This document shows, one piece after another, positions 42,944 through 52,953 of a stretch of 64,000 nucleotides of DNA. The position numbers and the translations under genes were made by a program. How positions within the stretch are numbered: the first letter of the stretch is position 1; the number at the start of each line of letters is the position of its first letter. Origin of the DNA: Gammaproteobacteria bacterium (GTDB lineage Bacteria; Pseudomonadota; Gammaproteobacteria; Steroidobacterales; GCA-2729495); contig JAUHYQ010000002.1 in assembly GCA_030426355.1 (NCBI GenBank), forward strand, positions 186,001 through 250,000. Reading direction: 5' to 3'. The notes beneath the pieces are model-generated. The model searched no databases and had not been told where the DNA came from. It saw only the letters and a list, made by a program, of their open reading frames with translations.

Positions 42944-43156
42944 ATGGCAGAGTGTGCAGACCTTGATTCAGTAGTCAGCTACGAGTTGATGAATCGCGTG
43001 ACCGACTTGCTGATTTGCAGCCGTTGTTTTCGCCGCAACGTGCGTAAACCCATTCGCACTGTATTGTCGAAACTCCACAAGCCGATGCCCGTGTGTGATG
43101 AGTGCAGTGGCCGGATCAAACCCGGCCATGTCGCAAAGGTAGTCAGTTTCGACTAG
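42944..43156 (+). CDS. Small zinc-ribbon-like protein of unknown function
   Basis: A 70-residue protein with two CxxC pairs, CSRC near residue 25 and CDEC near 51, separated by about 22 mostly basic residues (RRNVRKPIRTVLSKLHKP). This is the layout of a zinc ribbon. GAGGTGA upstream supports the ATG at 42944 over an in-frame ATG at 42905. It lies alone between a terminator and the convergent mce gene. Small zinc ribbons can bind nucleic acid or protein; nothing in the context says which. Whether it is expressed is not certain. Confidence 0.55.
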   Translation: MAECADLDSVVSYELMNRVTDLLICSRCFRRNVRKPIRTVLSKLHKPMPVCDECSGRIKPGHVAKVVSFD

Positions 43157-43190
43157 AGGGCGCCTGCTAACTGTATAGGTGTCGCCTAAG

Positions 43191-43595
43191 CTACACCTGT
43201 TCCAGTTCCACCAGTGTCCCGCAGAAATCTTTCGGGTGCAAAAACAGTACCGGCTTGTTGTGAGCGCCGTTTTTTGGTTCGCCGTCACCCAAAATGCGCG
43301 CACCAGCGCCGACCAGTTTGTTGCGCGCAGCAAAGATATCTTCAACCTCGTAACACACATGGTGCATTCCGCCGGCAGGATTTTTTTCCAGAAACCTGGC
43401 GATGGGAGAGTTCTCGCCCAAAGGCAGCAATAGTTCAATTTTGGTGTTCGGCAATTCAACGAATACCGTGGTTACGCCGTGATCGGGTAAATCCATGGGC
43501 TCCGAGACGGTAGCCCCCAGAATGTCGCGATAGGTTGCCACCGCTTTTTCCAGATCGGGCACAACAATGGCTACGTGATTCAGTTTTCCAATCAT
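43191..43595 (-). CDS. mce: Methylmalonyl-CoA epimerase
   Basis: A 134-residue VOC-fold enzyme that interconverts (S)- and (R)-methylmalonyl-CoA. It has KLNHVAIVVPDLEKAVATYRDILG at the start, ELLLPLGENSPIARFL in the middle, GGMHHVCYEVEDI and the late HPKDFCGTLVELEQ block, all typical of the family, at the usual length. The His and Glu metal ligands expected for the Co/Zn site fall in these blocks. It is the last gene of the propionate operon and overlaps meaB by four bases. Confidence 0.95.
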   Translation of the reverse strand: MIGKLNHVAIVVPDLEKAVATYRDILGATVSEPMDLPDHGVTTVFVELPNTKIELLLPLGENSPIARFLEKNPAGGMHHVCYEVEDIFAARNKLVGAGARILGDGEPKNGAHNKPVLFLHPKDFCGTLVELEQV

Positions 43596-44572
43596 TTGAT
43601 AAATAATTCCATGAGTTCGTCCGCAGCAGTAGTGGGTGAAATTTTGCTTTCTCTGACTGCCTGTTCCAATTCTGCTACCCGTGCTGCTACATCCGGTGTC
43701 GCACGCAGCCGCTCTACCAGGCCGTTGCGAATCTCACTCCACATCCAGTTAATCGCTTGTTCGGCACGTTTTCGGGCTACCAGCCCCTTGCCTCCCCGCA
43801 TGGCCTGATATTCCTCGACAATTTTCCACACCTCCACGGTGCGCTCGCCATTCAGGGCCGACATGGCTTCAACAGGTACCTGCCAGCCGTCGGCGCGGTG
43901 TGCCATAAACATCATGGCCTTGCGGTAGTCAGCGACCGATTGTTCTGCCGGTATGGCCAGGTTGCCGTCGGCTTTGTTTACCAGTATTAAATCGGCGAGT
44001 TCAACGATGCCACGTTTAATGCCCTGCAGTTCATCGCCACCTGCGGGTAACAGCAGTAGCAAAAACATATCCGTCATGCGTGACACGGTGGTTTCCGATT
44101 GTCCTACACCGACTGTTTCAACAAGCACCACATCGAAGCCGGCAGCCTCGACTGCCAGCATGGTTTCGCGCGTGCGGCGGGCAACACCACCGAGGGTCTC
44201 GCCGGCGGGCGACGGTCTTATGAAAGCTTCCGTCCGCCGGGACAAATACTCCATGCGGGTTTTGTCGCCAAGTATGGAGCCGCCACTGACAGCCGATGTC
44301 GGGTCAACTGCCAATACAGCGACTTTATGGCCTTCATCAATGAGGTAATTGCCGAGACTTTCTATAAAGGTGGATTTACCAACTCCGGGCACACCGGAGA
44401 TGCCGACCCGAATCGATTTACCTGCGTGTGGTACCAGTTCTTCCAGCAGCAGACGCGCCGGTGCACGGTCTTGCGGCCGACGAGACTCAATCAGCGTAAT
44501 TGCGCGTGCCAATGCGCGGCGGTCGCCGCCAAGTACATCCTTCGCGAGCAGTTGTGCATCGCTGTCGGTCAT
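43592..44572 (-). CDS. meaB: Methylmalonyl-CoA mutase-associated GTPase MeaB
   Basis: A 326-residue G3E-family GTPase that chaperones and protects the B12-dependent mutase. Walker A is GVPGVGKSTFIESLG, then VLAVDPTSAVSGGSILGDKTRM and the Walker B region VVLVETVGVGQSE, with the base-recognition motif NKADG later. The C-terminal helical domain is present. It follows pccA by two bases and overlaps mce by four. With the mutase in the same operon, the client is clear. Confidence 0.95.
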   Translation of the reverse strand: MTDSDAQLLAKDVLGGDRRALARAITLIESRRPQDRAPARLLLEELVPHAGKSIRVGISGVPGVGKSTFIESLGNYLIDEGHKVAVLAVDPTSAVSGGSILGDKTRMEYLSRRTEAFIRPSPAGETLGGVARRTRETMLAVEAAGFDVVLVETVGVGQSETTVSRMTDMFLLLLLPAGGDELQGIKRGIVELADLILVNKADGNLAIPAEQSVADYRKAMMFMAHRADGWQVPVEAMSALNGERTVEVWKIVEEYQAMRGGKGLVARKRAEQAINWMWSEIRNGLVERLRATPDVAARVAELEQAVRESKISPTTAADELMELFIK

Positions 44573-44574
44573 AA

Positions 44575-46560
44575 CTACTCAAATTCCAGTATCGGTTGGT
44601 CAACGACAAGGCTGTCGCCCTGTTCGGCCAATACCTTGGCAATAACCACGTCACTCTCGGCGCGCAGGCTGTTCTCCATTTTCATGGCTTCGACTACGGC
44701 CAGTTCTTCCCCGGCCTTTATTTCATCGCCGACCTTAACTTTGAGTTTAACCAGCAGGCCCGGCATCGGTGACATCAGGAATTTTGATAAGTCCGGCGGC
44801 ACTTTCTCGATCATGTGTCGGTTTAATTCCGCAGCGCGCGGCGTGCAGATCATGACGTCAATCTGTGCGCCGCGACGGTATAGACGAATTCCGGCCCGCA
44901 ATTTATCTTGCTGAAAGATCACTTTCTGCCCGTTAATGGTGGCGCGCACCAGTGGCTCGCCTGCAGCCCAGTCACTTATGACTGCATAGCGTTGATCGCC
45001 GATTGTGACCTCATAGCCATGCTCGATAGCGACCACACTGAGCGGAGTTTCCTCGCGGTTTATTACCGCTACCCAGTTTGATGGGACCCGCCGCTCGTGA
45101 CTGGGAACCTGTCCTGTCAGCAATGCCGCACGGTTCATCAAATGCATGTTGATAGCTGCTGCGGTGGCAATCGCGAGGGCAGGATTCTCCTGTGGCACAT
45201 CGGCAGCCGAGAAACCTTCGGGGTATTCTTCGGCAATAAAGTTCGTCGTCAAACGCCCTTCAATGAAGCGCGGATGCACAATTAAGGCGTTCAAAAAGCT
45301 GATATTGTGAGAGACGCCGCGAATATAGTAAGAGTCGAGCGCATCACCCATATGCGCCAGAGCTTCATTGCGATCAGCTCCCCATGTGATGAGTTTGGCT
45401 ATCATCGGGTCGTAATACATTGAGACTTCGCTGCCTTCCTCGATGCCGGTGTCGACGCGGACATTTTCTGATTCTTCGGGCGCGATGTAACGCGACAAGC
45501 GGCCGATGGATGGCATGAAGTTGCGGAACGGATCTTCGGCATAAACACGTGTTTCGATCGCCCAGCCATTCAATTGCACGTCTTTCTGTTTGAGCGTCAG
45601 TTTTTCACCGTAGGCGATTTTGATCATCCACTCCACAAGATCCTGGCCGGTGACTAACTCCGTGACGGGGTGCTCGACCTGCAGCCGCGTATTCATCTCC
45701 AGAAAGTAAAAATTGCGTTGCGCATCGACGATGAATTCGACCGTACCGGCTGATTTGTAGTCCACCGCTTTCGCAAGCATCACCGCCTGTTCGCCCATGG
45801 CCTTGCGTGTTTTTTCATCCAGAAAAGGCGAGGGCGCTTCTTCAATCACTTTTTGATGACGACGCTGGATAGAGCACTCGCGCTCGCCCAGATAGATGAC
45901 GTTGCCATGAGAGTCGGCCAAAACCTGAATCTCGATGTGCCGCGGTTCTTCGATGAATTTTTCGGCGAACACGCGGTCGTCGCCAAAGCTGGACCGGGCC
46001 TCGTTCTGCGCGCGTTCAAAGCCGTCGCGGCATTCTTCGTCATTCCAGACCACGCGCATGCCTTTGCCGCCGCCGCCGGCACTGGCTTTTAGCATCACCG
46101 GATAGCCAATCTCGCGCGCGATTTTGACCGCATGATCGGGGCCGTTGATGACATCGGTATAGCCGGGCACAGTGCTGACACCGGCCTCGTCGGCCAGTTT
46201 TTTGGAGGTAATTTTGTCGCCCATTGCAGTGATGGCTTTGCTGCCTGGGCCTATAAACGCTATGCCGGCTTTATCCAGTGCCGCTGTAAAACTTTCGTTT
46301 TCCGACAGAAAGCCATAGCCGGGGTGCACCGCTTGTGCGCCGGTTTGCTTGCATGCGTCTATGATGCGCTCAGCGAGCAGATAGCTTTCCGCCGAGGGTG
46401 CGGCTCCGATGTGCACCGCCTCGTCAGCCATGCGCACGTGCAAAGCGTCTTTGTCGGCGTCTGAATATACAGCCACCGTTTTAATGCCCATTTTGCGGGC
46501 AGTCTTGATAACGCGGCAGGCAATTTCACCGCGGTTGGCAATAAGAATCTTGTCAAACAT
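44575..46560 (-). CDS. pccA: Propionyl-CoA carboxylase biotin-containing alpha subunit
   Basis: A 661-residue biotin-dependent carboxylase alpha chain. It starts MFDKILIANRGEIACRV, the biotin carboxylase N-terminus; a longer frame adds 15 unlikely residues, so ATG 46560 is used. ATP-grasp features include KASAGGGGKGMRVVW, and EMNTRLQVEHPVTE is the biotin-carboxylase signature. The BT linker and a C-terminal biotinyl domain with the lysine in EAMKMENS complete the PccA architecture. Acetyl-CoA carboxylase and methylcrotonyl-CoA carboxylase share these parts, but the operon with mutase and epimerase indicates propionyl-CoA. Confidence 0.93.
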   Translation of the reverse strand: MFDKILIANRGEIACRVIKTARKMGIKTVAVYSDADKDALHVRMADEAVHIGAAPSAESYLLAERIIDACKQTGAQAVHPGYGFLSENESFTAALDKAGIAFIGPGSKAITAMGDKITSKKLADEAGVSTVPGYTDVINGPDHAVKIAREIGYPVMLKASAGGGGKGMRVVWNDEECRDGFERAQNEARSSFGDDRVFAEKFIEEPRHIEIQVLADSHGNVIYLGERECSIQRRHQKVIEEAPSPFLDEKTRKAMGEQAVMLAKAVDYKSAGTVEFIVDAQRNFYFLEMNTRLQVEHPVTELVTGQDLVEWMIKIAYGEKLTLKQKDVQLNGWAIETRVYAEDPFRNFMPSIGRLSRYIAPEESENVRVDTGIEEGSEVSMYYDPMIAKLITWGADRNEALAHMGDALDSYYIRGVSHNISFLNALIVHPRFIEGRLTTNFIAEEYPEGFSAADVPQENPALAIATAAAINMHLMNRAALLTGQVPSHERRVPSNWVAVINREETPLSVVAIEHGYEVTIGDQRYAVISDWAAGEPLVRATINGQKVIFQQDKLRAGIRLYRRGAQIDVMICTPRAAELNRHMIEKVPPDLSKFLMSPMPGLLVKLKVKVGDEIKAGEELAVVEAMKMENSLRAESDVVIAKVLAEQGDSLVVDQPILEFE

Positions 46561-46574
46561 CTTTCCGATAGCCT

Positions 46575-48107
46575 TTAAAGGGGGATGTTGCCGTGCTTGC
46601 GCCACGGGTTTTCCAGTTCTTTGTTTGCGAGCATGCGCAGGGAACGTGCAACCCGTGCGCGGGTATTGCGCGGCAAGATCACATCATCGACATAGCCCCG
46701 GGCGCTGGCGATGAAGGGGTTTGCAAATTTTTCCTGATACTGCGCGGTGCGTGCCTTGATCTTTTCAGGGTCACCGATATCACCGCGAAAAATGATTTCT
46801 ACCGCACCTTTGGAACCCATTACCGCGATCTCGGCGCTGGGCCAGGCGTAGTTAACATCGCCGCGCAGGTGTTTAGAGGCCATCACGTCGTAGGCACCAC
46901 CATAGGCCTTGCGTGTAATCAGCGTTACTTTGGGCACCGTGGCTTCTGCATAGGCGTACAGAAGTTTGGCGCCGTGTTTAATGATGCCGCCGTACTCCTG
47001 TGAGGTGCCTGGCATAAAACCGGGAACATCGACCAGGGTCAGCACCGGAATGTTAAAGGCATCGGCGAAGCGGATGAAGCGCGCGGCTTTGCGTGATGCG
47101 TCAACATCCAGACATCCGGCAAGCACGGTAGGCTGGTTAGCGATTACCGCGACGGACTGGCCTTCAATACGTATGAAACCAATGACAATGTTCGGCGCAT
47201 AATCAGGTTGAATTTCAAAAAAATCGTACTCGTCAGCGATTTTTACGATCAATTCTTTGATGTCGTAAGGCTTGGCCGGATCATTTGGTATCAGTGAATC
47301 CAGCGAAGGTTCGACGCGGGTAGCGGGATCTTCACTTGGCCACACCGGCGCCTTTTCCCGATTGCTGGACGGGATGAAATTAATAAAGCGACGGGTAAGC
47401 ATCAGGGCTTCTATGTCGTTTTCAAACGCGAGATCGGCCACGCCCGATTTAGTGTTGTGCGTTATGGCGCCGCCGAGCTGCTCTGCGGTGACTTCTTCAT
47501 GGGTCACCGTTTTAACCACGTCGGGGCCTGTCACGAACATGTAAGAGCTGTCCTTCACCATAAAGATGAAATCCGTAATGGCCGGCGAGTAGACCGCGCC
47601 ACCCGCGCATGGACCCATAATCAGCGAAATTTGCGGCACGACACCCGAAGCGAGAACGTTTTGCTGAAATACATCAGCATAGCCGCCAAGTGACGCGACA
47701 CCTTCCTGAATACGAGCTCCGCCGGAATCGTTGAGGCCGATAATAGGTGCGCCCACCTTCATTGCCTGCTTCATGATTTTGCAGATCTTCTCGGCATGCG
47801 ATTCCGACAGAGAACCCCCAAAGACCGTGAAGTCCTGGCTGTAGACAAACACCAGTCGACCACTGACCGTGCCGTAACCCACGATGACTCCGTCGCCGGG
47901 AATCTTGGTGTCGGCCATGCCAAAGTCCGTGCAGCGATGTTCCTTGAACATGTCCCATTCCTCGAAACTGCCTTCGTCCAACAGCAGTTCAATGCGTTCG
48001 CGGGCCGTCAACTTGCCTTTGGCATGCTGTTTGTCGATACGGGCCTGTCCGCCGCCCAACCGGGCTGCAGCGCGCTTTTGTTCAAGTTGTTCGATAATTT
48101 CCTGCAT
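46575..48107 (-). CDS. pccB: Propionyl-CoA carboxylase beta subunit
   Basis: A 510-residue carboxyltransferase. [28 protein letters not shown], the oxyanion-hole glycines in [17 protein letters not shown] and [28 protein letters not shown], then [10 protein letters not shown], are PccB landmarks. With PccA it carboxylates propionyl-CoA to (S)-methylmalonyl-CoA. A longer frame to 48164 exists, but the ATG at 48107 ([12 protein letters not shown]) gives the normal N-terminus. It lies 14 bases upstream of pccA. Confidence 0.94.
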   Translation of the reverse strand: MQEIIEQLEQKRAAARLGGGQARIDKQHAKGKLTARERIELLLDEGSFEEWDMFKEHRCTDFGMADTKIPGDGVIVGYGTVSGRLVFVYSQDFTVFGGSLSESHAEKICKIMKQAMKVGAPIIGLNDSGGARIQEGVASLGGYADVFQQNVLASGVVPQISLIMGPCAGGAVYSPAITDFIFMVKDSSYMFVTGPDVVKTVTHEEVTAEQLGGAITHNTKSGVADLAFENDIEALMLTRRFINFIPSSNREKAPVWPSEDPATRVEPSLDSLIPNDPAKPYDIKELIVKIADEYDFFEIQPDYAPNIVIGFIRIEGQSVAVIANQPTVLAGCLDVDASRKAARFIRFADAFNIPVLTLVDVPGFMPGTSQEYGGIIKHGAKLLYAYAEATVPKVTLITRKAYGGAYDVMASKHLRGDVNYAWPSAEIAVMGSKGAVEIIFRGDIGDPEKIKARTAQYQEKFANPFIASARGYVDDVILPRNTRARVARSLRMLANKELENPWRKHGNIPL

Positions 48108-48189
48108 GGCTGGTCTTAACCCTCTGTGAGTTAGCCTTTTAGTATCCGTTATTGAGCGCCGCATTGGAATGCGCGGCGCCGAAAGCTTG

Positions 48190-50340
48190 TCAGGCCGCGG
48201 TGCGCCTGCGGATGATGTCCAGAACCTCGCCAGCTGCCTCGGGGATATTGGTGCCCGGGCCGTAGATAGCGGCGACTCCTGCCTGTTTTAACATCGCATA
48301 GTCTTTTGGCGGAATAACCCCGCCGCATACCACGATGATGTCATCGGCACCCTGAGATTTCAGCTCCGCAATCAGTTGCGGAACCAGCGTCTTATGCCCC
48401 GCTGCCTGGGACGAGATGCCCACGACGTGCACGTCGTTCTCGATGGCATGCCGCGCCGCCTCTTCAGGGGTTTGGAACAGCGGCCCTATGTCAACATCAA
48501 AACCGATGTCGGCGAAAGCAGTTGCAATCACCTTGGCACCGCGGTCGTGCCCGTCCTGGCCTAGTTTGACCACGAGAATGCGTGGCCGCCGACCACGTTC
48601 CTGTTCGAACAGCTCGACATTTTTCTGTATGTCCATGAAGTTTTCGTCTCCTTCATAGGCTGAACCGTAAACGCCGGTGATGGATTGGATCACGGCTTTG
48701 TGTCGACCCCATGATTTTTCCAGTGCATCCGAGATTTCGCCAACGCTCGCGCGGGCGCGAGCGGCGTCTGTGGCCAGTGCCAGCAGATTGCCCTTGCCGC
48801 TTTCCGCCGCGGCCGTCAGTGCATCCAGCGCTGCAGTGCACGCGGCAGCATCGCGATTTGCGCGAACCTTCTTGAGGCGCTCAATTTGTGAATCGCGAAC
48901 CGCTGTGTTGTCGATGTCCAACACGTCAACGTCCGGTTCGCTTTTCAGGCGATATTTGTTGACCCCTACAATCACTTCTTCGCCGCGATCGATTTTGGCC
49001 TGACGCAGTGCTGCGGATTGTTCAATGCGCATTTTCGGCAGGCCCGATTCCACGGCTTTGGTCATGCCGCCCAGCGCTTCGACTTCGTCGATCAGTTTGC
49101 GCGCCTCTTTAACCAGTTCGGCGGTCAGGCTTTCGACATAGTACGAACCGGCCAGCGGATCCACGACTTTGGTAATGCCGGTCTCTTCCTGCAGCACCAG
49201 CTGCGTATTGCGTGCGATGCGAGCGGAAAACTCGGTGGGTAGTGCCAGCGCCTCGTCAAAGGAATTCGTGTGCAATGACTGGGTGCCGCCCAAAGCCGCG
49301 GCCATGGCTTCCACCGTCGTGCGAATCACGTTGTTATAGGGGTCTCTGGACGTCAGGCTGACGCCCGAGGTCTGGCAGTGGGTGCGCAGCATCCGCGAAC
49401 GCGGATCTTTGGGCTGGAACAGTTCTTCCATCAGCTCGGCCCACAGCAGCCGCGCAGCCCGCAGCTTGGCGGCCTCCATAAAGAAATTCATACCGATGGC
49501 AAAGAAAAACGATAAACGCGGTGCGAACTTGTCAACGTCCATGCCCTTGGCTAGCGCTGCGCGGACATACTCGATGCCGTCTGCAAGGGTGTAGCCCAGT
49601 TCCTGCACACACGTCGCGCCTGCTTCCTGCATGTGATACCCCGATATGGAGATCGAGTTGAAGCGGGGCATGTTGTGCGCGGTGTAGTCGATGATATCGG
49701 CCACAATCCGCATCGACGGTTGCGGCGGATATATATAAGTATTGCGCACCATAAATTCCTTGAGAATATCGTTCTGCAAGGTGCCGGCAAGCTGGTCAGG
49801 CGTCACGCCTTGCTCTTCGGCCGCGACAATGTACATGGCCATGATGGGCAGCACAGCGCCGTTCATGGTCATGGACACCGACATTTTGTCGAGCGGAATG
49901 GCATCGAAGAGAATCTTCATGTCTTCCACGGTGTCGATGGCTACGCCCGCTTTACCGACGTCTCCCACAACACGAGGATGATCCGAGTCGAAGCCGCGGT
50001 GAGTTGCCAGATCGAATGCTACCGACAGGCCGGTTTGCCCCGCGGCGAGATTCTTGCGGTAAAACGCATTGGATTCTTCGGCGGTGGAAAAACCGGCGTA
50101 TTGCCGCACGGTCCAGGGACGGCCGGCATACATGGTGGCTCGAGGCCCGCGAACAAAAGGCGCAAAGCCGGGAAGATTGTTGATGTGCTCAAGGTGTTGC
50201 AGATCTTCTGCCGAATACATCGGTTTAACGGCGATGCCCTCGGGAGTCTCCCAGATCAGATCTTCCGGCGGTCGCCCTTTCAGTTCTTTTTCCGCCAGTT
50301 CGCGCCACTGTTCCGGCGATTGTTTTTTACTGTCTGTCAT
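48190..50340 (-). CDS. Methylmalonyl-CoA mutase (single-chain)
   Basis: A 716-residue adenosylcobalamin enzyme that rearranges (R)-methylmalonyl-CoA to succinyl-CoA. The catalytic TIM barrel occupies residues 50 to about 560 ([28 protein letters not shown] near the start and [12 protein letters not shown] in the middle). The C-terminal cobalamin domain has the base-off motif [16 protein letters not shown], with His as lower axial ligand, then a GGVIP loop. This single-chain form is the ScpA/MCM type with both domains. It lies between the CitE-like lyase and pccB. Confidence 0.96.
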   Translation of the reverse strand: MTDSKKQSPEQWRELAEKELKGRPPEDLIWETPEGIAVKPMYSAEDLQHLEHINNLPGFAPFVRGPRATMYAGRPWTVRQYAGFSTAEESNAFYRKNLAAGQTGLSVAFDLATHRGFDSDHPRVVGDVGKAGVAIDTVEDMKILFDAIPLDKMSVSMTMNGAVLPIMAMYIVAAEEQGVTPDQLAGTLQNDILKEFMVRNTYIYPPQPSMRIVADIIDYTAHNMPRFNSISISGYHMQEAGATCVQELGYTLADGIEYVRAALAKGMDVDKFAPRLSFFFAIGMNFFMEAAKLRAARLLWAELMEELFQPKDPRSRMLRTHCQTSGVSLTSRDPYNNVIRTTVEAMAAALGGTQSLHTNSFDEALALPTEFSARIARNTQLVLQEETGITKVVDPLAGSYYVESLTAELVKEARKLIDEVEALGGMTKAVESGLPKMRIEQSAALRQAKIDRGEEVIVGVNKYRLKSEPDVDVLDIDNTAVRDSQIERLKKVRANRDAAACTAALDALTAAAESGKGNLLALATDAARARASVGEISDALEKSWGRHKAVIQSITGVYGSAYEGDENFMDIQKNVELFEQERGRRPRILVVKLGQDGHDRGAKVIATAFADIGFDVDIGPLFQTPEEAARHAIENDVHVVGISSQAAGHKTLVPQLIAELKSQGADDIIVVCGGVIPPKDYAMLKQAGVAAIYGPGTNIPEAAGEVLDIIRRRTAA

Positions 50341-50345
50341 CCGTA

Positions 50346-51215
50346 TCAGGTCCTTATTGCGTCGTGCAGCGCGATGACGCGAAGCGCGTCATCCACATGC
50401 AATTGTTCTACCAGCTGTCCTCGCACAACAGTCACGCCGCGCTGTTCAGCGCGTGCTGTTTGCCATGCGGTAACGATTTCCCGCGCCAGTTCCACTTGCT
50501 CTTCGGTGACGCCAAAATAAGCGTTGGCAATCTCAATTTGCCGCGGGTGGATCAGTGATTTGCCGTCTAACCCGAGTTCGCGACCCTGCTCGCAGGCTCG
50601 CCGAAAGCCCTCGGTGTCGTCCAGTGCGAGATGGACGCCGTCAATTATATCAACACCGTGGGCCCGCGCGGCTAATACGCTGTGGCCGAGTGCATGCATT
50701 AGCCCCAAACGCTCGCCCAGCGAGCTTACCCTCAGGTCTCTGGCAAGATCCGATGTGCCCATTACGACGACTTTAAGCCGCGGCTGATCAGCCATAATCC
50801 GGTCCAGGTCGAGCACGCCGCGGGGTGTTTCAGCCATGATCCAGAGGTTCATGCCGGACGGCGCACCGGCATCGTCGAGCCGCTCAAGCGCAATTTTCAA
50901 GCTATCGGCAGCTTCAACTTTTGGTAACAGCACGGCTGTCGCTCCGCTACTGGCAGCAGCGGTGATGTCATCCGGCCCCCATTGTGTTGCAAGCTCGTTT
51001 ATCCGAATGATGACCTCGCTGTCCCCGTAACCGCCTTGCCGGCATGCGGCAACCACATTATCGCGAGCCTGATTCTTAGCTTCGGGGGCGACGGCATCCT
51101 CGAGGTCGAAGATGAAGGCATCCGCCGACAAATCCCGCGCCTTCTGCAACGCACGCATATTGCTGCCAGGAACATAAAGCACGGAGCGGCGCGGGCGAAC
51201 TGAAGCAGTTTTCAT
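50346..51215 (-). CDS. HpcH/HpaI-family CoA-ester lyase (CitE-like, malyl/citramalyl-CoA type)
   Basis: A 289-residue TIM-barrel lyase. [21 protein letters not shown] and [16 protein letters not shown] are the CitE/malyl-CoA lyase metal-binding blocks, [12 protein letters not shown] and a later [14 protein letters not shown] complete the set. Enzymes of this group cleave malyl-, beta-methylmalyl- or citramalyl-CoA into two acyl units. In an operon for propionyl-CoA, cleavage of beta-methylmalyl-CoA to propionyl-CoA and glyoxylate, or citramalyl-CoA to acetyl-CoA and pyruvate, is a reasonable guess. It overlaps matB by four bases and precedes the mutase by five. Confidence 0.87.
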   Translation of the reverse strand: MKTASVRPRRSVLYVPGSNMRALQKARDLSADAFIFDLEDAVAPEAKNQARDNVVAACRQGGYGDSEVIIRINELATQWGPDDITAAASSGATAVLLPKVEAADSLKIALERLDDAGAPSGMNLWIMAETPRGVLDLDRIMADQPRLKVVVMGTSDLARDLRVSSLGERLGLMHALGHSVLAARAHGVDIIDGVHLALDDTEGFRRACEQGRELGLDGKSLIHPRQIEIANAYFGVTEEQVELAREIVTAWQTARAEQRGVTVVRGQLVEQLHVDDALRVIALHDAIRT

Positions 51216-52759
51216 TGCGGGGCTGCCTCGCTAGCGGCGTTCACGAAAATATTTGCGTACGTTTCTCGCAACACATTCTTCTGTACTTTGCCCATACTAT
51301 TGCGTGGCAGGGATTCAACTGCCAGCAAACGCTTGGGAAGCTTATACCCGGCCAGACGCGGGCGCAGCGTATCGATCAGCAATGCCTCATTGATATCGGC
51401 TGAAGTAGTAGCAGTCACCACCGCAACAACGGCTTCGCCAAAATCGGGGTGGGGCACACCGATCACGGCCGATTCTTCGATTTCCGGGAGCTCGTTGAGC
51501 AGGTTCTCAATCTCTTTCGGGTAAACATTCAGCCCGCCGGAGATAACCATGTCTTTGCTGCGGCCCACGATGGTCACATAGCCATCGGCAGCAATGTTCG
51601 CCAAATCTCCCGTTCTGAAAAATCCGTCGTTGGTGAATTCTTGCGCCGATTCCGCGCGCATGCGCCAATACCCGGAAAAAACATTAGGCCCCTTGACCTG
51701 CAGGTGGCCGACTTCGCCGTATGGCAGCTCGGCATCATTCTCATCCACCACGCGTAATTCGACGCCTGGCAACGCAAGCCCCACGCTTCCGGGGCGGCGC
51801 TCTCCATCAAGCGGATTTGCCGTATTCATACTGGTTTCGGTCATGCCGTAGCGCTCGAGAATGCGGTGCCCTGTGCGGCGCTCAAATTCCTCGAAGGTAT
51901 TGGTCAGCAGAGGTGCCGACCCGGAAATGAACAAGCGCATGTTGGCGCACAGTTCAGCATCAAAGCGTTTCTCGCCAAGCAGACGGGTATAGAAGGTAGG
52001 TACACCCATCATCACGGTGCAGTCGGGCAAAGCCCGGATGATCTCATCGGTATCGAAGCGGGGCAGGTAACGCATGGCAGCGCCACTCATTAGCGCGCAG
52101 CCAACGGCAACAAACAGGCCGTGTGCGTGATAGACGGGCAGGGCGTGCAGGAGTACGTCTTGTCGGCTGAAACCCCAGCAATCAATCAGCGTTCGGGTGT
52201 TGGCTACAAGGTTGCCATGACTGAGTTTGGCCCCTTTAGGTACGCCGGTTGTGCCCGATGAGTAAAGCAAAACCGCCGTGTCCGATGCGGCACGGTCGCG
52301 CGTACGAAATGCCGGCGGAGTTTCAGCAATGGCGTCGATCAGGGAGCCGCGACCGTTGGCATCCAGTGTCATTACGGCTGTGCCGCTCTGGTTTACCAGC
52401 TCTTCAAAGAGTTGTTGCTTGCCTGGATCGCAGACGATCACGGACGGTTTGGCGTTGCTGACAAAATACACGAGTTCGTCGAACTGATAGTCCATGTTGA
52501 GTGGATGAAAGACGAAGCCGCCGCGCAAGCAGGCCAGGTATAGCCAAACAGCCTCCGGCGTTTTCTCTACCTGCACGGTTACCCGGTCGCCCGCTTTCAG
52601 CCCCAGGTCCGAGAGGCAGCGTGCCATCCGGCCCGAGTCGTCGAGCGCATCGGCATAGCTATACTGTGCGCCGGCCGCGGTAGTTAGCAGTGTTTGCCCG
52701 GGATCGTCCGGGAAATTCGCCAGAAAAAAATCAAACAGGTTGTGGTTTTTGGTTTTCAA
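51212..52759 (-). CDS. matB: Malonyl-CoA/methylmalonyl-CoA synthetase (MatB-like)
   Basis: A 515-residue ANL-superfamily acyl-CoA synthetase. DRVTVQVEKTPEAVWLYLACLRGG in the N-domain and LNMDYQFDELVYFV closely recall MatB. The P-loop-like YSSGTTGVPKGAKLSHGN, RYGMTETSMN, the hinge region VGRSKDMVISGGLNVYPKEIE and the C-terminal catalytic Lys in PRNSMGKVQKN are all present. MatB activates malonate or methylmalonate to the CoA thioester, giving a second entry to the mutase. It is the first gene of the seven-gene operon. The start codon is TTG, with no good ribosome-binding site, so the start is uncertain. Confidence 0.85.
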   Translation of the reverse strand: MKTKNHNLFDFFLANFPDDPGQTLLTTAAGAQYSYADALDDSGRMARCLSDLGLKAGDRVTVQVEKTPEAVWLYLACLRGGFVFHPLNMDYQFDELVYFVSNAKPSVIVCDPGKQQLFEELVNQSGTAVMTLDANGRGSLIDAIAETPPAFRTRDRAASDTAVLLYSSGTTGVPKGAKLSHGNLVANTRTLIDCWGFSRQDVLLHALPVYHAHGLFVAVGCALMSGAAMRYLPRFDTDEIIRALPDCTVMMGVPTFYTRLLGEKRFDAELCANMRLFISGSAPLLTNTFEEFERRTGHRILERYGMTETSMNTANPLDGERRPGSVGLALPGVELRVVDENDAELPYGEVGHLQVKGPNVFSGYWRMRAESAQEFTNDGFFRTGDLANIAADGYVTIVGRSKDMVISGGLNVYPKEIENLLNELPEIEESAVIGVPHPDFGEAVVAVVTATTSADINEALLIDTLRPRLAGYKLPKRLLAVESLPRNSMGKVQKNVLRETYANIFVNAASEAAPQ

Positions 52760-52953
52760 GGTTAGCTCGCTGACCCTAGCGCGGCATTGTAGCGAAATGC
52801 CGCGATTTAGGCTGTACCGACCGGTGAGGCCGTTGGGCGGCGCTTAGGCGCGGTTTTCTGCGGGTCAACTTCCGGGCGCGATGCTGGTAGAGTCGGCAAC
52901 CATTCAACCCGGCTGTGGCCGGATCCGCAGTGTTCTTGTCCGGTGAGCTGTCT

